Made by a program: the position numbers and the translations under genes. A model generated the notes under the pieces. It made no database searches. It saw only the letters and a list, made by a program, of their open reading frames with translations, and had not been told where the DNA came from. A stretch of DNA of 64,000 bases. Source: Akkermansia sp. GTDB taxonomy: Bacteria > Verrucomicrobiota > Verrucomicrobiia > Verrucomicrobiales > Akkermansiaceae. The DNA is taken from positions 1 to 64,000 of the forward strand of contig JAFQSQ010000006.1 in NCBI GenBank assembly GCA_017409465.1. The letters run 5' to 3'. The number at the start of each line of letters is the position of its first letter. Position 1 is the stretch's first letter. Positions 50,656-59,066 of the stretch are shown piece after piece.

Positions 50656-52143
50656 GTGAGCGAAATCCGCAAAGGAGCCGTATTGAACTATCTGCTGGTG
50701 TTTCTGCAGATAGGCGTGCCGCTTGTGCTCACGCCGCTCATCATGGAGAAACTGGGGACGGCGGAGTTCGGCGTGTACATGCTGGCGGGCACGGTCATGG
50801 CGCGGCTCTATATGAGCGATTTGGGCCGCACCACTACCACCCGGTTTCTGAGCGAATACCACAGCCGAGGAGACTCCGCCGGGGCGGCTGCCTTTCTGGG
50901 AAATCTGACGGTGCTCTACACCGGAATCGGCCTGCTCATCCCGCTTCTGGGGCTGTGCATTTACCCCTGGCTGGGCGAGCTTTTCCCGAAATTCACGCCG
51001 GAGGAACTGAGGCTGTACCGTGTGCTGTACCTGCTGATGCTGGGGAATGCCGCGCTCATGTTCCCGGCGCGCAGCCTCATCGGCGTGGCAGATGCCCGGC
51101 AGAAGTTCACCATCCCCGCGCTCATAGCCGTGCTTACCGCCGTGGCAAACGCTGTCGGCACCGTAGTTCTTCTGGCGCTGGGGGGGCGTTCCGTGGCGCT
51201 CATGGTGTTCACCATCAGCAGCGGCCTCATCGCCATGCTCTGCAATGTGGCGTATTGCTTCATCGGGTTAAAAGCACGCATCAACCTGCGGGGGTGGAGT
51301 CTGCGGCTCACCCGCGGGCTGCTGATTTTTTCCGGGTGGATGTTCCTCAACCAGCTCATCAACCTGCTGAACGCCGGGACGGGTAACTACATCGTCGCCA
51401 TCACCCGCGGTCCGGCAGAAACCGGCATCTACACCAACGGCTTGCAGATATACGGTCACTATTTCATGCTCTCTGCCGTGCTGACGGCACTCTTCCTGCC
51501 GCGCGTGGTCAACATGGTTGCACGCGGCGGCAGCCCGACCCGGCAGACAGATGCCATGATTCTGCTGGGGCGCAGCCAGCTGCGCATTCTGGGCGGAGTC
51601 CTCTTCGGTATCCTCTTCTTCGGACAGGAGTTTTTCCGGCTCTGGGTGGGGCATATCCCCGGTGCCGCCCCGGAGCTGAGCTGGTTCATCACCGTGGCGC
51701 TTGTGGTGCCGCACACCTTTGTGCTGGTGCAATCTCTGGGCTGGCAGATTACTCAGGCACGCGATGCCCTGCGTGAGCGAGTCATCATCACCGGGCTGGT
51801 GAGCCTGCTCTTCATCGCAGGCAGCTTTGTGGTCTGCTCATCTTTCAACCTGCGCGCCCAGGCACTCTGGGGAGCTTTCACCATCCTGCTCCAGCTGCTG
51901 CTCATCAACCTCATCCACTACCGCGGATTAGGGCTGCAAATCGGCCGATTCTATCGCGAGACCTTCCGCGGCACGCTTCCCTGCGTCCTGCTGCTGTCCG
52001 CCATCTGCCTGCTGCTCAACTTCCTGTTACCCGCAGCAGAAACCTGGTCAGCCCTGCTGCTCAAGCTGATTCTCTTCACCGCTGCCTACCTTCCCGTGGT
52101 CTTCCTCCTCTTCCCGGCTGTCTCCAGGAAAAGCGTGCATTGA
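50656..52143 (+). CDS. Polysaccharide/oligosaccharide flippase (Wzx/MATE-like)
   Basis: 495 residues from a GTG start, with about 12-14 membrane helices. N-terminal LNYLLVFLQIGVPLVLTPL and KLGTAEFGVYMLAGTVMARL, then GLGRTTTTRF-like DLGRTTTTRFLSEY, are typical of the polysaccharide transporter family that flips lipid-linked glycans across the inner membrane. No glycosyltransferases are next to it, so its glycan is unknown. Confidence 0.9.
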   Translation: MSEIRKGAVLNYLLVFLQIGVPLVLTPLIMEKLGTAEFGVYMLAGTVMARLYMSDLGRTTTTRFLSEYHSRGDSAGAAAFLGNLTVLYTGIGLLIPLLGLCIYPWLGELFPKFTPEELRLYRVLYLLMLGNAALMFPARSLIGVADARQKFTIPALIAVLTAVANAVGTVVLLALGGRSVALMVFTISSGLIAMLCNVAYCFIGLKARINLRGWSLRLTRGLLIFSGWMFLNQLINLLNAGTGNYIVAITRGPAETGIYTNGLQIYGHYFMLSAVLTALFLPRVVNMVARGGSPTRQTDAMILLGRSQLRILGGVLFGILFFGQEFFRLWVGHIPGAAPELSWFITVALVVPHTFVLVQSLGWQITQARDALRERVIITGLVSLLFIAGSFVVCSSFNLRAQALWGAFTILLQLLLINLIHYRGLGLQIGRFYRETFRGTLPCVLLLSAICLLLNFLLPAAETWSALLLKLILFTAAYLPVVFLLFPAVSRKSVH

Positions 52144-52147
52144 GGCA

Positions 52148-53125
52148 CTAAGAGGCAGCAGACTTTCTGCGCAGCAGCCCCAGTACAGCCAGCACACAGA
52201 GAAGCGTGATTCCCACGCCATATTCCCACGGCTCTGTATCATAAACAAGAGTCCGGCTACGGAGCTCCCCCAACAATATCAGGCAAAAAGCTCCCACCAA
52301 CAGCGCCAGTGCCGGCCAAACAGCGGCTACACAAAACAGGCGAAATCCGCCGGATGCCACCTGTACCCCGCTATTCCCCACCCATACCGCCGCAAACAAT
52401 ATCACATACGCCCCCGCAAGCAAAAAAGCAGCTTTCCACAACCCGCGCCGCGCCGTTTCCGCTCCCGTCTGCCACCACTGCCGCCAATACACCAGATTGT
52501 TTACCTCACTATCCACCAACAGCGCCCCGTTCATCTGGCGGCCGATGTAGCTGATACGGGCTCCGGACTGCACTCCATAGTATACCGGTGACAGCACACC
52601 ATGTTCCGGCAGATGAAACGACGGCGTTTCCGTTGCCTGACGATACGGGAGCAAGGCTTCCGGAATGCGTGAAACACGTACGGGCAGTTCCTCTGCCCTC
52701 ACCAGGCTCCGGGCCTGCTTACCTATGGCCCGATAAGGCCCGACTCGAAACTCCGGAGCTGCGGCTGACCACTGCATCTCCACATCACCTATCCTTTCGG
52801 GTGTCAGGCGTTTATTCTCCTCTGCCTTATTCCAGTGCCGCCGCATAAATGCGGCTCGTGCACTCACCCCGAAAGCCTCATCCTCCAGTATGGTATCACT
52901 CTGCACAGGCGCATGGAGCACCTCCACCAGGCTCCCCTCCAGCGCAGGGTCAACAGCCGCCGGATTGTCCAGCACCGTCACCTGCGAAGGGGGAAAACTC
53001 ATCACCCAGGGAAACACATACTCCTCCACCGCCTCCGTCATGACACACAGCCCGAACCCAAGCACAAACAGGGATATCAGCCCCATCAGCACGCCTGCCA
53101 CAAAACGCTTGATATACCTTATCAT
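52148..53125 (-). CDS. TMEM43-like membrane protein
   Basis: 325 residues from the ATG at 53125 (MIRYIKRFVAGVLMG); the frame is open to 53239 but the added part overlaps the next gene's end. One N-terminal membrane helix, a large extracytoplasmic domain, and about three C-terminal helices, the TMEM43 topology. The stretch DPALEGSLVEVLHAP, FGVSARAAFMRRHW matches the conserved EGxLV...YGV....L.R pattern of TMEM43. Bacterial relatives exist but have no assigned role. Convergent with the flippase gene, 4 bases apart. Confidence 0.65.
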   Translation of the reverse strand: MIRYIKRFVAGVLMGLISLFVLGFGLCVMTEAVEEYVFPWVMSFPPSQVTVLDNPAAVDPALEGSLVEVLHAPVQSDTILEDEAFGVSARAAFMRRHWNKAEENKRLTPERIGDVEMQWSAAAPEFRVGPYRAIGKQARSLVRAEELPVRVSRIPEALLPYRQATETPSFHLPEHGVLSPVYYGVQSGARISYIGRQMNGALLVDSEVNNLVYWRQWWQTGAETARRGLWKAAFLLAGAYVILFAAVWVGNSGVQVASGGFRLFCVAAVWPALALLVGAFCLILLGELRSRTLVYDTEPWEYGVGITLLCVLAVLGLLRRKSAAS

Positions 53126-53189
53126 CTGTCGCCCATTATATCCATGTCTACAAGTATAGCAAGTGCAAATCTCATGCGGATTTTTCTGA

Positions 53190-53711
53190 CTACGGTCGCT
53201 TTGCCTTATCAAACAAGAGACGGATAAAGGCATAGTCATCTGCCGGCACCACTCCGCAGGCCAATCCGCTGATACCTAAATGGTCATCACAATCCGTCCG
53301 GGAGCTATCGGTCAAATCAAGGCTGTTCATCTGCAGTATTTCTTTTCCGGCGGCATCCGGAAAAGACAGATGACTGAGGTAGGCCCAACTGATATCAGAA
53401 TCACACGGCGGGCCGGAATACGGTTTCAAACGTTCGCAAAGGATTTCCCGCACACGCCAAACCTCAGCAGTGGTAAGCGGCGTTGTACACACCTCATCCG
53501 TATCAATCGACCACACCTGTATGTGCATGGACGTACAGATCTGCGCAGCCCGAGCCAATTTCCGGCACTCTTCCTCATTCTTCACGGTCTGTATGCGGCG
53601 CTCCTCAATCTGCGGAACGTCCGCAGCCGTTACGCAGGCGTTCAGCGGCATCACCGGCAGAAACACCCAAGCTATCTTGTATATCCGTCTCATCATTTCT
53701 CTTACTATCAT
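53190..53711 (-). CDS. Small cysteine-rich lipoprotein, unknown
   Basis: 173 residues (or 168 from the internal ATG MMRRIYKIAW). Signal peptide with lipobox LNAC (MPLNACVTAADV) and several further cysteines (EECRKLARAAQIC, REILCERL, GPPCDSD, TDCDDH, GLACGV). No family recognised. Sixty-four bases upstream of the TMEM43-like start on the same strand. Confidence 0.7.
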   Translation of the reverse strand: MIVREMMRRIYKIAWVFLPVMPLNACVTAADVPQIEERRIQTVKNEEECRKLARAAQICTSMHIQVWSIDTDEVCTTPLTTAEVWRVREILCERLKPYSGPPCDSDISWAYLSHLSFPDAAGKEILQMNSLDLTDSSRTDCDDHLGISGLACGVVPADDYAFIRLLFDKAKRP

Positions 53712-53775
53712 CCACCAAAAGCCCCATTCCGCAAGTTTTTTTGCAGATTTTCAAAAAAACCTCTTGAAAGCCATT

Positions 53776-53797
53776 TTCATTCCCGTGCGGGAATGAA
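53776..53797. promoter_or_regulatory. HipB operator candidate 1
   Basis: TTCATTCCCG-TG-CGGGAATGAA, perfect 10-2-10 inverted repeat, the best of three related sites upstream of hipB. Confidence 0.65.
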
Positions 53798-53826
53798 TCG
53801 CAATTTTTTCCACATTTTCACACATT

Positions 53827-53844
53827 TCTTTCCCGTTCGGTAAT
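53827..53844. promoter_or_regulatory. HipB operator candidate 2
   Basis: TCTTTCCCG-TT-CGGTAAT, matching the CCCG-NN-CGG core; it ends 7 bases before the hipB -35. Confidence 0.55.
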
Positions 53845-53850
53845 AAAAAC

Positions 53851-53878
53851 TTGATTACGAAAAAAAAACTTGTAAAAT
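53851..53878 (+). promoter_or_regulatory. Promoter of hipBA
   Basis: TTGATT (53851-53856), 16 bases, TAAAAT (53873-53878). Operator 2 abuts its upstream side and operator 3 covers the start point. Confidence 0.55.
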
Positions 53879-53896
53879 ATTACCGAGCGGGAGTAA
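53879..53896. promoter_or_regulatory. HipB operator candidate 3
   Basis: ATTACCG-AG-CGGGAGTAA directly downstream of the -10, so HipB bound here would block initiation. Confidence 0.6.
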
Positions 53897-53903
53897 AAAA
53901 ACA

Positions 53904-54140
53904 ATGACTCAATTCGGAAAAAAATTACGAACAGCGGCAGACATTGGCCAACTTGTGCGGGAAACGCGCAAGGCGCAGGGGATTTCACAAGAGCAGCTGG
54001 CCGGAGTGGCCGGCACGGGAATACGTCTCGTATCAGATTTGGAAAACGGGAAAGGAACCATCCAGGTCGATAAAATGATAAAGGTGGTGGAAGCCCTCGG
54101 GCTGGGCATATACGCGCTGAACAGATGGGAGGTGAAATGA
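53904..54140 (+). CDS. hipB: HipB-type antitoxin (XRE helix-turn-helix)
   Basis: 78 residues. HTH in IGQLVRETRKAQGISQEQLA and VAGTGIRLVSDLENGKGTIQ. Expected to bind HipA and repress the operon through the three inverted repeats upstream. Its stop overlaps the hipA start in ATGA, so the two are translationally coupled with the toxin in slight deficit. Confidence 0.92.
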   Translation: MTQFGKKLRTAADIGQLVRETRKAQGISQEQLAGVAGTGIRLVSDLENGKGTIQVDKMIKVVEALGLGIYALNRWEVK

Positions 54141-55372
54141 TGGAAACGCTGTACGTCTATCTGCATGGTGTACGAGTTGGCTCTCTATTGAGCGAAAAAG
54201 GACGCCTGAAATTCATCTATGAAGATGACTACCTGAACCAACCGGGAGCCACCGCGCTGTCCTACACATTACCTACGGAAGAAAAAGAACATCGTGGCGG
54301 AAATGTCATTTCGTTCTTCTCCAATCTCTTACCGGATGAAGGCGTCCGTACCAGAGCAGCTCATTATCTGGGAATATCTCCGGGGAATATCTTTGCCCTT
54401 CTGAAGCGCATTGGTGAAGATTGCGCCGGAGCAGTAGCACTGGTCCCCCCGGAGAGAGAACCCATTGGCACCCCCACAGAAGAATACAGAGCATTAACGG
54501 AGGATGAAGCGCATGAGGTGCTGAGAAACCTGCCGGAACGTCCCTTATGCGTCGGGGCGGCAGGCGTTCACATATCCGGGGCCGGAGCGCAGGACAAATT
54601 AGTAGCCTGCCTGCGGGGAAGCACGCTGGCGCTACCGTTGAATGGCACGCCCTCCACGCATATTATCAAACCCGGTATGGAACGATTCCCGGAAAGCGTC
54701 TTCAACGAGTTTTACTGCATGAAGCTGGCGCAGGCCTGCGGAATTCACACAGCAGATTGTGATATTCTGAGAGTAAAGGGCATCCCCTACTACATCACAA
54801 CCCGATATGACCGTACCCGAGTGGCCGGGAAATGGAAGCGGCTGCATCAGGAAGATTTCTGCCAGCTACTCGGCTTCGAACCCACAGTCAAATATGAATC
54901 TGAGGGTGGCCCGCGATTATTGCAATGCTTTCAGCTTCTCCGCGACCTTGAGTTGCCGGCGAGCGATGTCATTGAATTTCTGAGACGCATACTCTTCATC
55001 TTTCTGATTGGTAATGGTGATGCCCATGCCAAGAATTTTTCTATTCTGTACCAGGAGGAAGGCGCGAGACTCGCTCCGGCCTACGATTTGCTCTCCACCA
55101 CCGTCTACCGGAATCTTCCCCCAAGACTTGCCATGAAAATCGAAGGCCGTAACAACTTCAACTGGATAAGCAGGGCAAAGCTTCTCCGCATGGGCAGCAA
55201 AGCCGGATTAACAGAACGTCTGGTCAACACCGAAATAGATAAACTCATCCGGCAACTGGATAAAAAATTGCATACGTTTACATCCAAACTTCGACAGACT
55301 GAACCTTCTCCGGTTTATGAGTCACTGGAATCCGGAATACAGCAGCGCATGCAACAACTGAAACATCATTAG
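54137..55372 (+). CDS. hipA: HipA-type serine/threonine kinase toxin
   Basis: 411 residues from the ATG at 54137, which has the only clear Shine-Dalgarno I noted (GGAGGTG at 54128-54134, inside hipB). Full-length HipA: N-subdomain (YVYLHGVRVGSLLSEKGRL), P-loop-like GAGAQDKLVAC near 148-158 with S147, HIIKPGM, catalytic GNGDAHAKNFSI with D295, and PAYDLLST magnesium motif. HipA phosphorylates glutamyl-tRNA synthetase in E. coli and causes growth arrest and persistence. All catalytic residues are present, so it should be active. Confidence 0.93.
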   Translation: MMETLYVYLHGVRVGSLLSEKGRLKFIYEDDYLNQPGATALSYTLPTEEKEHRGGNVISFFSNLLPDEGVRTRAAHYLGISPGNIFALLKRIGEDCAGAVALVPPEREPIGTPTEEYRALTEDEAHEVLRNLPERPLCVGAAGVHISGAGAQDKLVACLRGSTLALPLNGTPSTHIIKPGMERFPESVFNEFYCMKLAQACGIHTADCDILRVKGIPYYITTRYDRTRVAGKWKRLHQEDFCQLLGFEPTVKYESEGGPRLLQCFQLLRDLELPASDVIEFLRRILFIFLIGNGDAHAKNFSILYQEEGARLAPAYDLLSTTVYRNLPPRLAMKIEGRNNFNWISRAKLLRMGSKAGLTERLVNTEIDKLIRQLDKKLHTFTSKLRQTEPSPVYESLESGIQQRMQQLKHH

Positions 55373-55436
55373 TTCCGAGCATGGCCAAAACACCGGCTTA
55401 ATTGAACCGAAGCGATGCCTGACATGTCGCAACAAT

Positions 55437-56438
55437 ATGTCTCTCCGCGCCCTGCTACTACTGACCTTTCTCCTGCTGCCGATGGTTTCTGCCGACCATA
55501 TCAGCCGGAAGCACGGCACGCATTACCCGGTTATTCGCCACAAACTGACAGACGAGGAAAAAAACGCTTTCTCCTGCTTCTTCGAGCCACTTCCCACAAC
55601 AGCCGGCAAGGCCTGCATCCAATGGGATGCCGCCGCCCGCACACTCACCACACGGAGTTGGAGCCGCGGCAACAAGGACGGTACAGCGCGCTATACGGAA
55701 AAAATTCAGAAGCTCAGTGCAGATGGTATGCAGCTCACCACCCTCATGCGCAGCAAACTGCACGGCAGCAATCATTGGGGTGACGGTATCTCCGTCTCTC
55801 ATACCGCGGCTAAACCCTATTTTTTTGTGTACCCGCCCTCTGGTATCGTTGATGAGAAATACTACACATTTGAGACATGGAATCTCCGCCCGGACGGCAC
55901 ACTGAACAATATCCGCGCAGCAAGCTCAGATTCCAAACTTCTGTATTACATCCATACCACAGCCCCGCTCAAAGAGCCGAGTCACAAGCTCATGGACGGT
56001 GTGCAGCCCTTCCCTGCCCCGGCAGATGAGCCCATCCTCACCGGCGGCAACTCATACCACCGCCGCCCCAAAGCCGCCGTCTATGACCCCTCCACCCGCA
56101 TTCTCACCTGGGAATGCCGCCGCCACCCCGGCATAAAACAGAATTACAAAGCTCTCGGCCCCTTCAACATCTATCAATTCCGTGTAGCCCCGGACAACAA
56201 ATCCGTGGAGATTACCCGCCGCATATACTGCAGCGGCTACACGGCACCGCTCCTCAGAACCTGCCGTCTCACGACCGACACCCCCGGGCAATTCTCCGAT
56301 GCGTACGGCGACCTCTACTACTTCACCCTCACGCCGGATGGCCACATCGCCACCTACAGCAGAAGCCCGGGGGCTAATATCAAACGGGATAACGGAAGCA
56401 GAGAACCCATTTTCATCTATCCGCCGAAGCAGAAATAG
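55437..56438 (+). CDS. Secreted protein, unknown function
   Basis: 333 residues with signal peptide MSLRALLLLTFLLLPMVSAD. The mature part is beta-rich with repeated aromatic/charged strands (TFETWNLRPDGTLNNIRAAS, YYFTLTPDGHIATYSRSPG). No catalytic motif is evident. Two cysteines near the end (CRRHPG, CSGY, CRLTTD region). It stands between hipA and GH36 on the same strand, but no operon is obvious. Confidence 0.72.
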   Translation: MSLRALLLLTFLLLPMVSADHISRKHGTHYPVIRHKLTDEEKNAFSCFFEPLPTTAGKACIQWDAAARTLTTRSWSRGNKDGTARYTEKIQKLSADGMQLTTLMRSKLHGSNHWGDGISVSHTAAKPYFFVYPPSGIVDEKYYTFETWNLRPDGTLNNIRAASSDSKLLYYIHTTAPLKEPSHKLMDGVQPFPAPADEPILTGGNSYHRRPKAAVYDPSTRILTWECRRHPGIKQNYKALGPFNIYQFRVAPDNKSVEITRRIYCSGYTAPLLRTCRLTTDTPGQFSDAYGDLYYFTLTPDGHIATYSRSPGANIKRDNGSREPIFIYPPKQK

Positions 56439-56506
56439 GTTTCTGCCGCTAATTTCTTGACTTGCCTGCAGGGCTTGGCTAGACTGGCAGCGTAACACTC
56501 TTTCCC

Positions 56507-58603
56507 ATGTCTGCCTACCATCTTTTTAGCCGCAATCTGCAATTCTCCCTGCGTGTGAATGGGCAGGGCAAGCTCCTCTTCTCCCGACTGGGAGTGCGGC
56601 TGAAGTGCGCGGATGATGCCTTTGCCGCCCCGGCGGCAGAGTGGCCGCTGGTTTCCACGGATTTCGATGCCTGCGGGCTCTGGGGCAATTATTCCGGGGA
56701 GTATGCCCTGCAACTGCGGTGGGCGGACGGCTCCTTGGGCTGCGATTTGAGGGTGGAATCCGTGGAGGTGGATGAAACGGGACTCCGCGCCCGACTGAGC
56801 GACCCGCGCCACCCGGAATTGGGCGTGACCGCCACCATCCGCACCATGGCAGAGGAGGATATCTTCACGCTGAGCACGGTTCTGGAAAACCGAGGGACGG
56901 GCGACATGCTGCTGGTTCGGGCAGACAGCGCAGCGCTGCCGCTGCGCGCCGGGCAATACCACCTCACCACTTTTCGCGGCGGATGGTCCGGGGAGAATTA
57001 CCTGAGCGAGGAACGCATCCGCTGCGGCAACACTCTTTCCGTCGGCAGTACTACCGGGGTCAAGACCGCGCAGGAGGGCACGCCCGGCTTTCTGCTGGCA
57101 ACAGATGCCCCGGCGGATGAAAACCACGGCAACTGCCTGCTGGGTGCGCTGGCCTGGAGCGGCAATTACAAACTGAGCTTCAAACACAGCAGCTACGGCC
57201 ACCTGTTCCTGCGCATGGGACACGATTTTGAGCACAGCCCCTACACCCTCTGCGCGGGCAGAAGCATCACCCTGCCCACCGCCGTGCTGGCATTCAGCTG
57301 CACGGGTTGCGGCACCGCCAGCCGGAATATGCACCGCTACCTGCGCCGCCGGGTTCTGCCGCACGGCACAGAGTGCCGCCGCACCCTGCTCAACAGCTGG
57401 GAGGGCGTACATTTCGATGTGCATGAGGCGACCGTGCAGCAGATGATGGAGCGCACCGCCGCACTCGGCGCAGAACTCTTTGTGCTGGATGACGGCTGGT
57501 TCGGGGAGCGGGATGATGACACCTCCTCGCTGGGTGACTGGCAGGCCAACCCCACCAAACTGCCGCAGGGCTTGCAGGGCTTGGCAGAGCATGCTGCCGC
57601 CTGCGGCATTGATTTCGGTATCTGGATGGAGCCGGAAATGGTCTGCCCAAAGAGTAACCTGTACACCCGCAGCCCGGAGCTGGCGCTCACGCTGCCCGGC
57701 ATACCCCCGCGGGAGGAACGCCACCAACTGGTGCTGGATGTCAGCAACCCCACGCTGCAACTCACCGAGCCGGTAAGCCGCACGCTGCGGGAGACACCCG
57801 GTATCTCCTACGTGAAATGGGACTGCAACCGCAAGATTTCCGACCCCGGTTCCGCGCATCTGCCCCCCTCCCTGCAGGGCAATCTCTATTTCGACTACAT
57901 CACCCGCTACTACGAACAGATGCGGCAACTGCGGCAGGAGTTCCCGGATGTCACCTTCCAATGCTGCAGCGCCGGCGGCGGGCGGCTGGATATCGGCGCG
58001 GCCGCCTTCCATGAGGAATTCTGGCTGAGCGATAACACCGATGCCTGCGACCGCCTCCTCATGCAGTGGTCGGCCTCCTACTTCTTTCCGTCCAACGCCA
58101 TCGGCTGCCACTTCACCGCCAGTCCCAACGGCTACACCCACCGTGAAGCCTCCCTCAAATTCCGCTTTGATGTGGCGCTCGCCGGGAGGCTCGGACTGGA
58201 GCTCGACCCCCGCGCCCTCAGCGATGAGGAAATACGCGACATCCGCGCCCGCGTGGAACTGGCAAAGGAGCTGCGACCCATCATCCAACTGGGCGACCTG
58301 TACCGCCTTGTCTCCCCCTACACCGGGCCGGATTGTGCCCTGCTCTATATCCACGGGCACGATGCACTGCTGCTGGCCTACACCACCCAGCGCGTCTACA
58401 CCGACCAACACACCCGCATCCCCCTCCACGGGCTCAACCCGAATGCCCGCTACCGCATCGAAGAAACGGCACCGGATACCACCGGCTATCACTGCCCTCT
58501 GCAGGGGCAGACGCTCGGTGGTGATGCCCTCCTCGCCTCCGGCATACCCATCCGCTGGACTCACCCTCAGCAATCCTGCATCCTGAGACTCAGGGAGGTG
58601 TAA
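56507..58603 (+). CDS. Alpha-galactosidase, GH36
   Basis: 698 residues. Motifs: LLNSWEGVHFDVHEATVQQM, FVLDDGWFGERDDD, YVKWDCNRKISDP with nucleophile D439, FQCCSAGGGRLDIGAAAF and FWLSDNTDACDRL with the acid/base in D509/D512. Releases terminal alpha-galactose from oligosaccharides such as raffinose or blood-group B glycans. No signal peptide, so cytosolic. Family and activity are well supported; the linkage is not determined. Confidence 0.95.
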   Translation: MSAYHLFSRNLQFSLRVNGQGKLLFSRLGVRLKCADDAFAAPAAEWPLVSTDFDACGLWGNYSGEYALQLRWADGSLGCDLRVESVEVDETGLRARLSDPRHPELGVTATIRTMAEEDIFTLSTVLENRGTGDMLLVRADSAALPLRAGQYHLTTFRGGWSGENYLSEERIRCGNTLSVGSTTGVKTAQEGTPGFLLATDAPADENHGNCLLGALAWSGNYKLSFKHSSYGHLFLRMGHDFEHSPYTLCAGRSITLPTAVLAFSCTGCGTASRNMHRYLRRRVLPHGTECRRTLLNSWEGVHFDVHEATVQQMMERTAALGAELFVLDDGWFGERDDDTSSLGDWQANPTKLPQGLQGLAEHAAACGIDFGIWMEPEMVCPKSNLYTRSPELALTLPGIPPREERHQLVLDVSNPTLQLTEPVSRTLRETPGISYVKWDCNRKISDPGSAHLPPSLQGNLYFDYITRYYEQMRQLRQEFPDVTFQCCSAGGGRLDIGAAAFHEEFWLSDNTDACDRLLMQWSASYFFPSNAIGCHFTASPNGYTHREASLKFRFDVALAGRLGLELDPRALSDEEIRDIRARVELAKELRPIIQLGDLYRLVSPYTGPDCALLYIHGHDALLLAYTTQRVYTDQHTRIPLHGLNPNARYRIEETAPDTTGYHCPLQGQTLGGDALLASGIPIRWTHPQQSCILRLREV

Positions 58604-58660
58604 AAACCTCTGTGTGCATGATGGCTAATTTCCTCGCGTGATTTGCGATTCTGTATGGGC

Positions 58661-58971
58661 TCACAACGCGTTTCTCTTGGATGAACGGCTAAACCCATAG
58701 ACGAAACCGCACAGTGCCAACGCCACCATCAGGTGCAACGCACAGAGCGTCAGTGCAGCCCCCACGGGCAGCGTACGCCCCCGCATGCAGAGGTGAGCCC
58801 AATCAGCACGGCATTCACCCCTCCGGTGCATCAAGCACCTGACCATGCCCCCGTTCCGACCCCATCTGCCCATATTGACAGGCACACCACCAGATAAAAG
58901 AGTGAAACAAGCCCCGCCGGATGCCGCAGCACACGCAGAAGATATCCCGTGAATGTACTTGTTTCTTGCAC
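58661..58971 (-). pseudogene. Possible frameshifted small membrane protein
   Basis: On the minus strand one frame from a GTG at 58971 reads a plausible membrane protein start (TGYLLRVLRHPAGLVSLFY, LVVCLSIWADGVGTGAW) and stops at 58831; another frame, open to 58661, continues with LPVGAALTLCALHLMVALAL and a basic tail. Together they resemble a two-helix protein broken by a frameshift. The longer 172-residue frame that covers this region extends into the sulfatase gene and is less likely to be real. Confidence 0.35.
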
Positions 58972-59002
58972 GGAGGGAATAATAGCACAATCTGCTGACT
59001 GC

Positions 59003-59039
59003 TAAAAGAAAAAAGGCCGCAGATGTTACGCTGCGGCCT
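59003..59039 (-). terminator. Terminator of the sulfatase gene
   Basis: AGGCCGCAG (59014-59022) and CTGCGGCCT (59031-59039) form a 9-bp stem; on the minus strand it is followed by TTTTCTTTT. Confidence 0.8.
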
Positions 59040-59066
59040 GAAAAACGAGCAATGGATTCAACGTCC

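Larger units (their letters stand above)
58604..59066. other. Intergenic region with a frameshifted membrane-protein remnant
   Basis: About 460 bases. Apart from the remnant at 58661-58971 (minus) and the sulfatase terminator (59003-59039) I see nothing. Confidence 0.5.

Noticed and set aside
56417-58573. 718-residue minus-strand open frame opposite GH36
   Set aside because: Shadow of the GH36 gene, whose catalytic motifs are all present.
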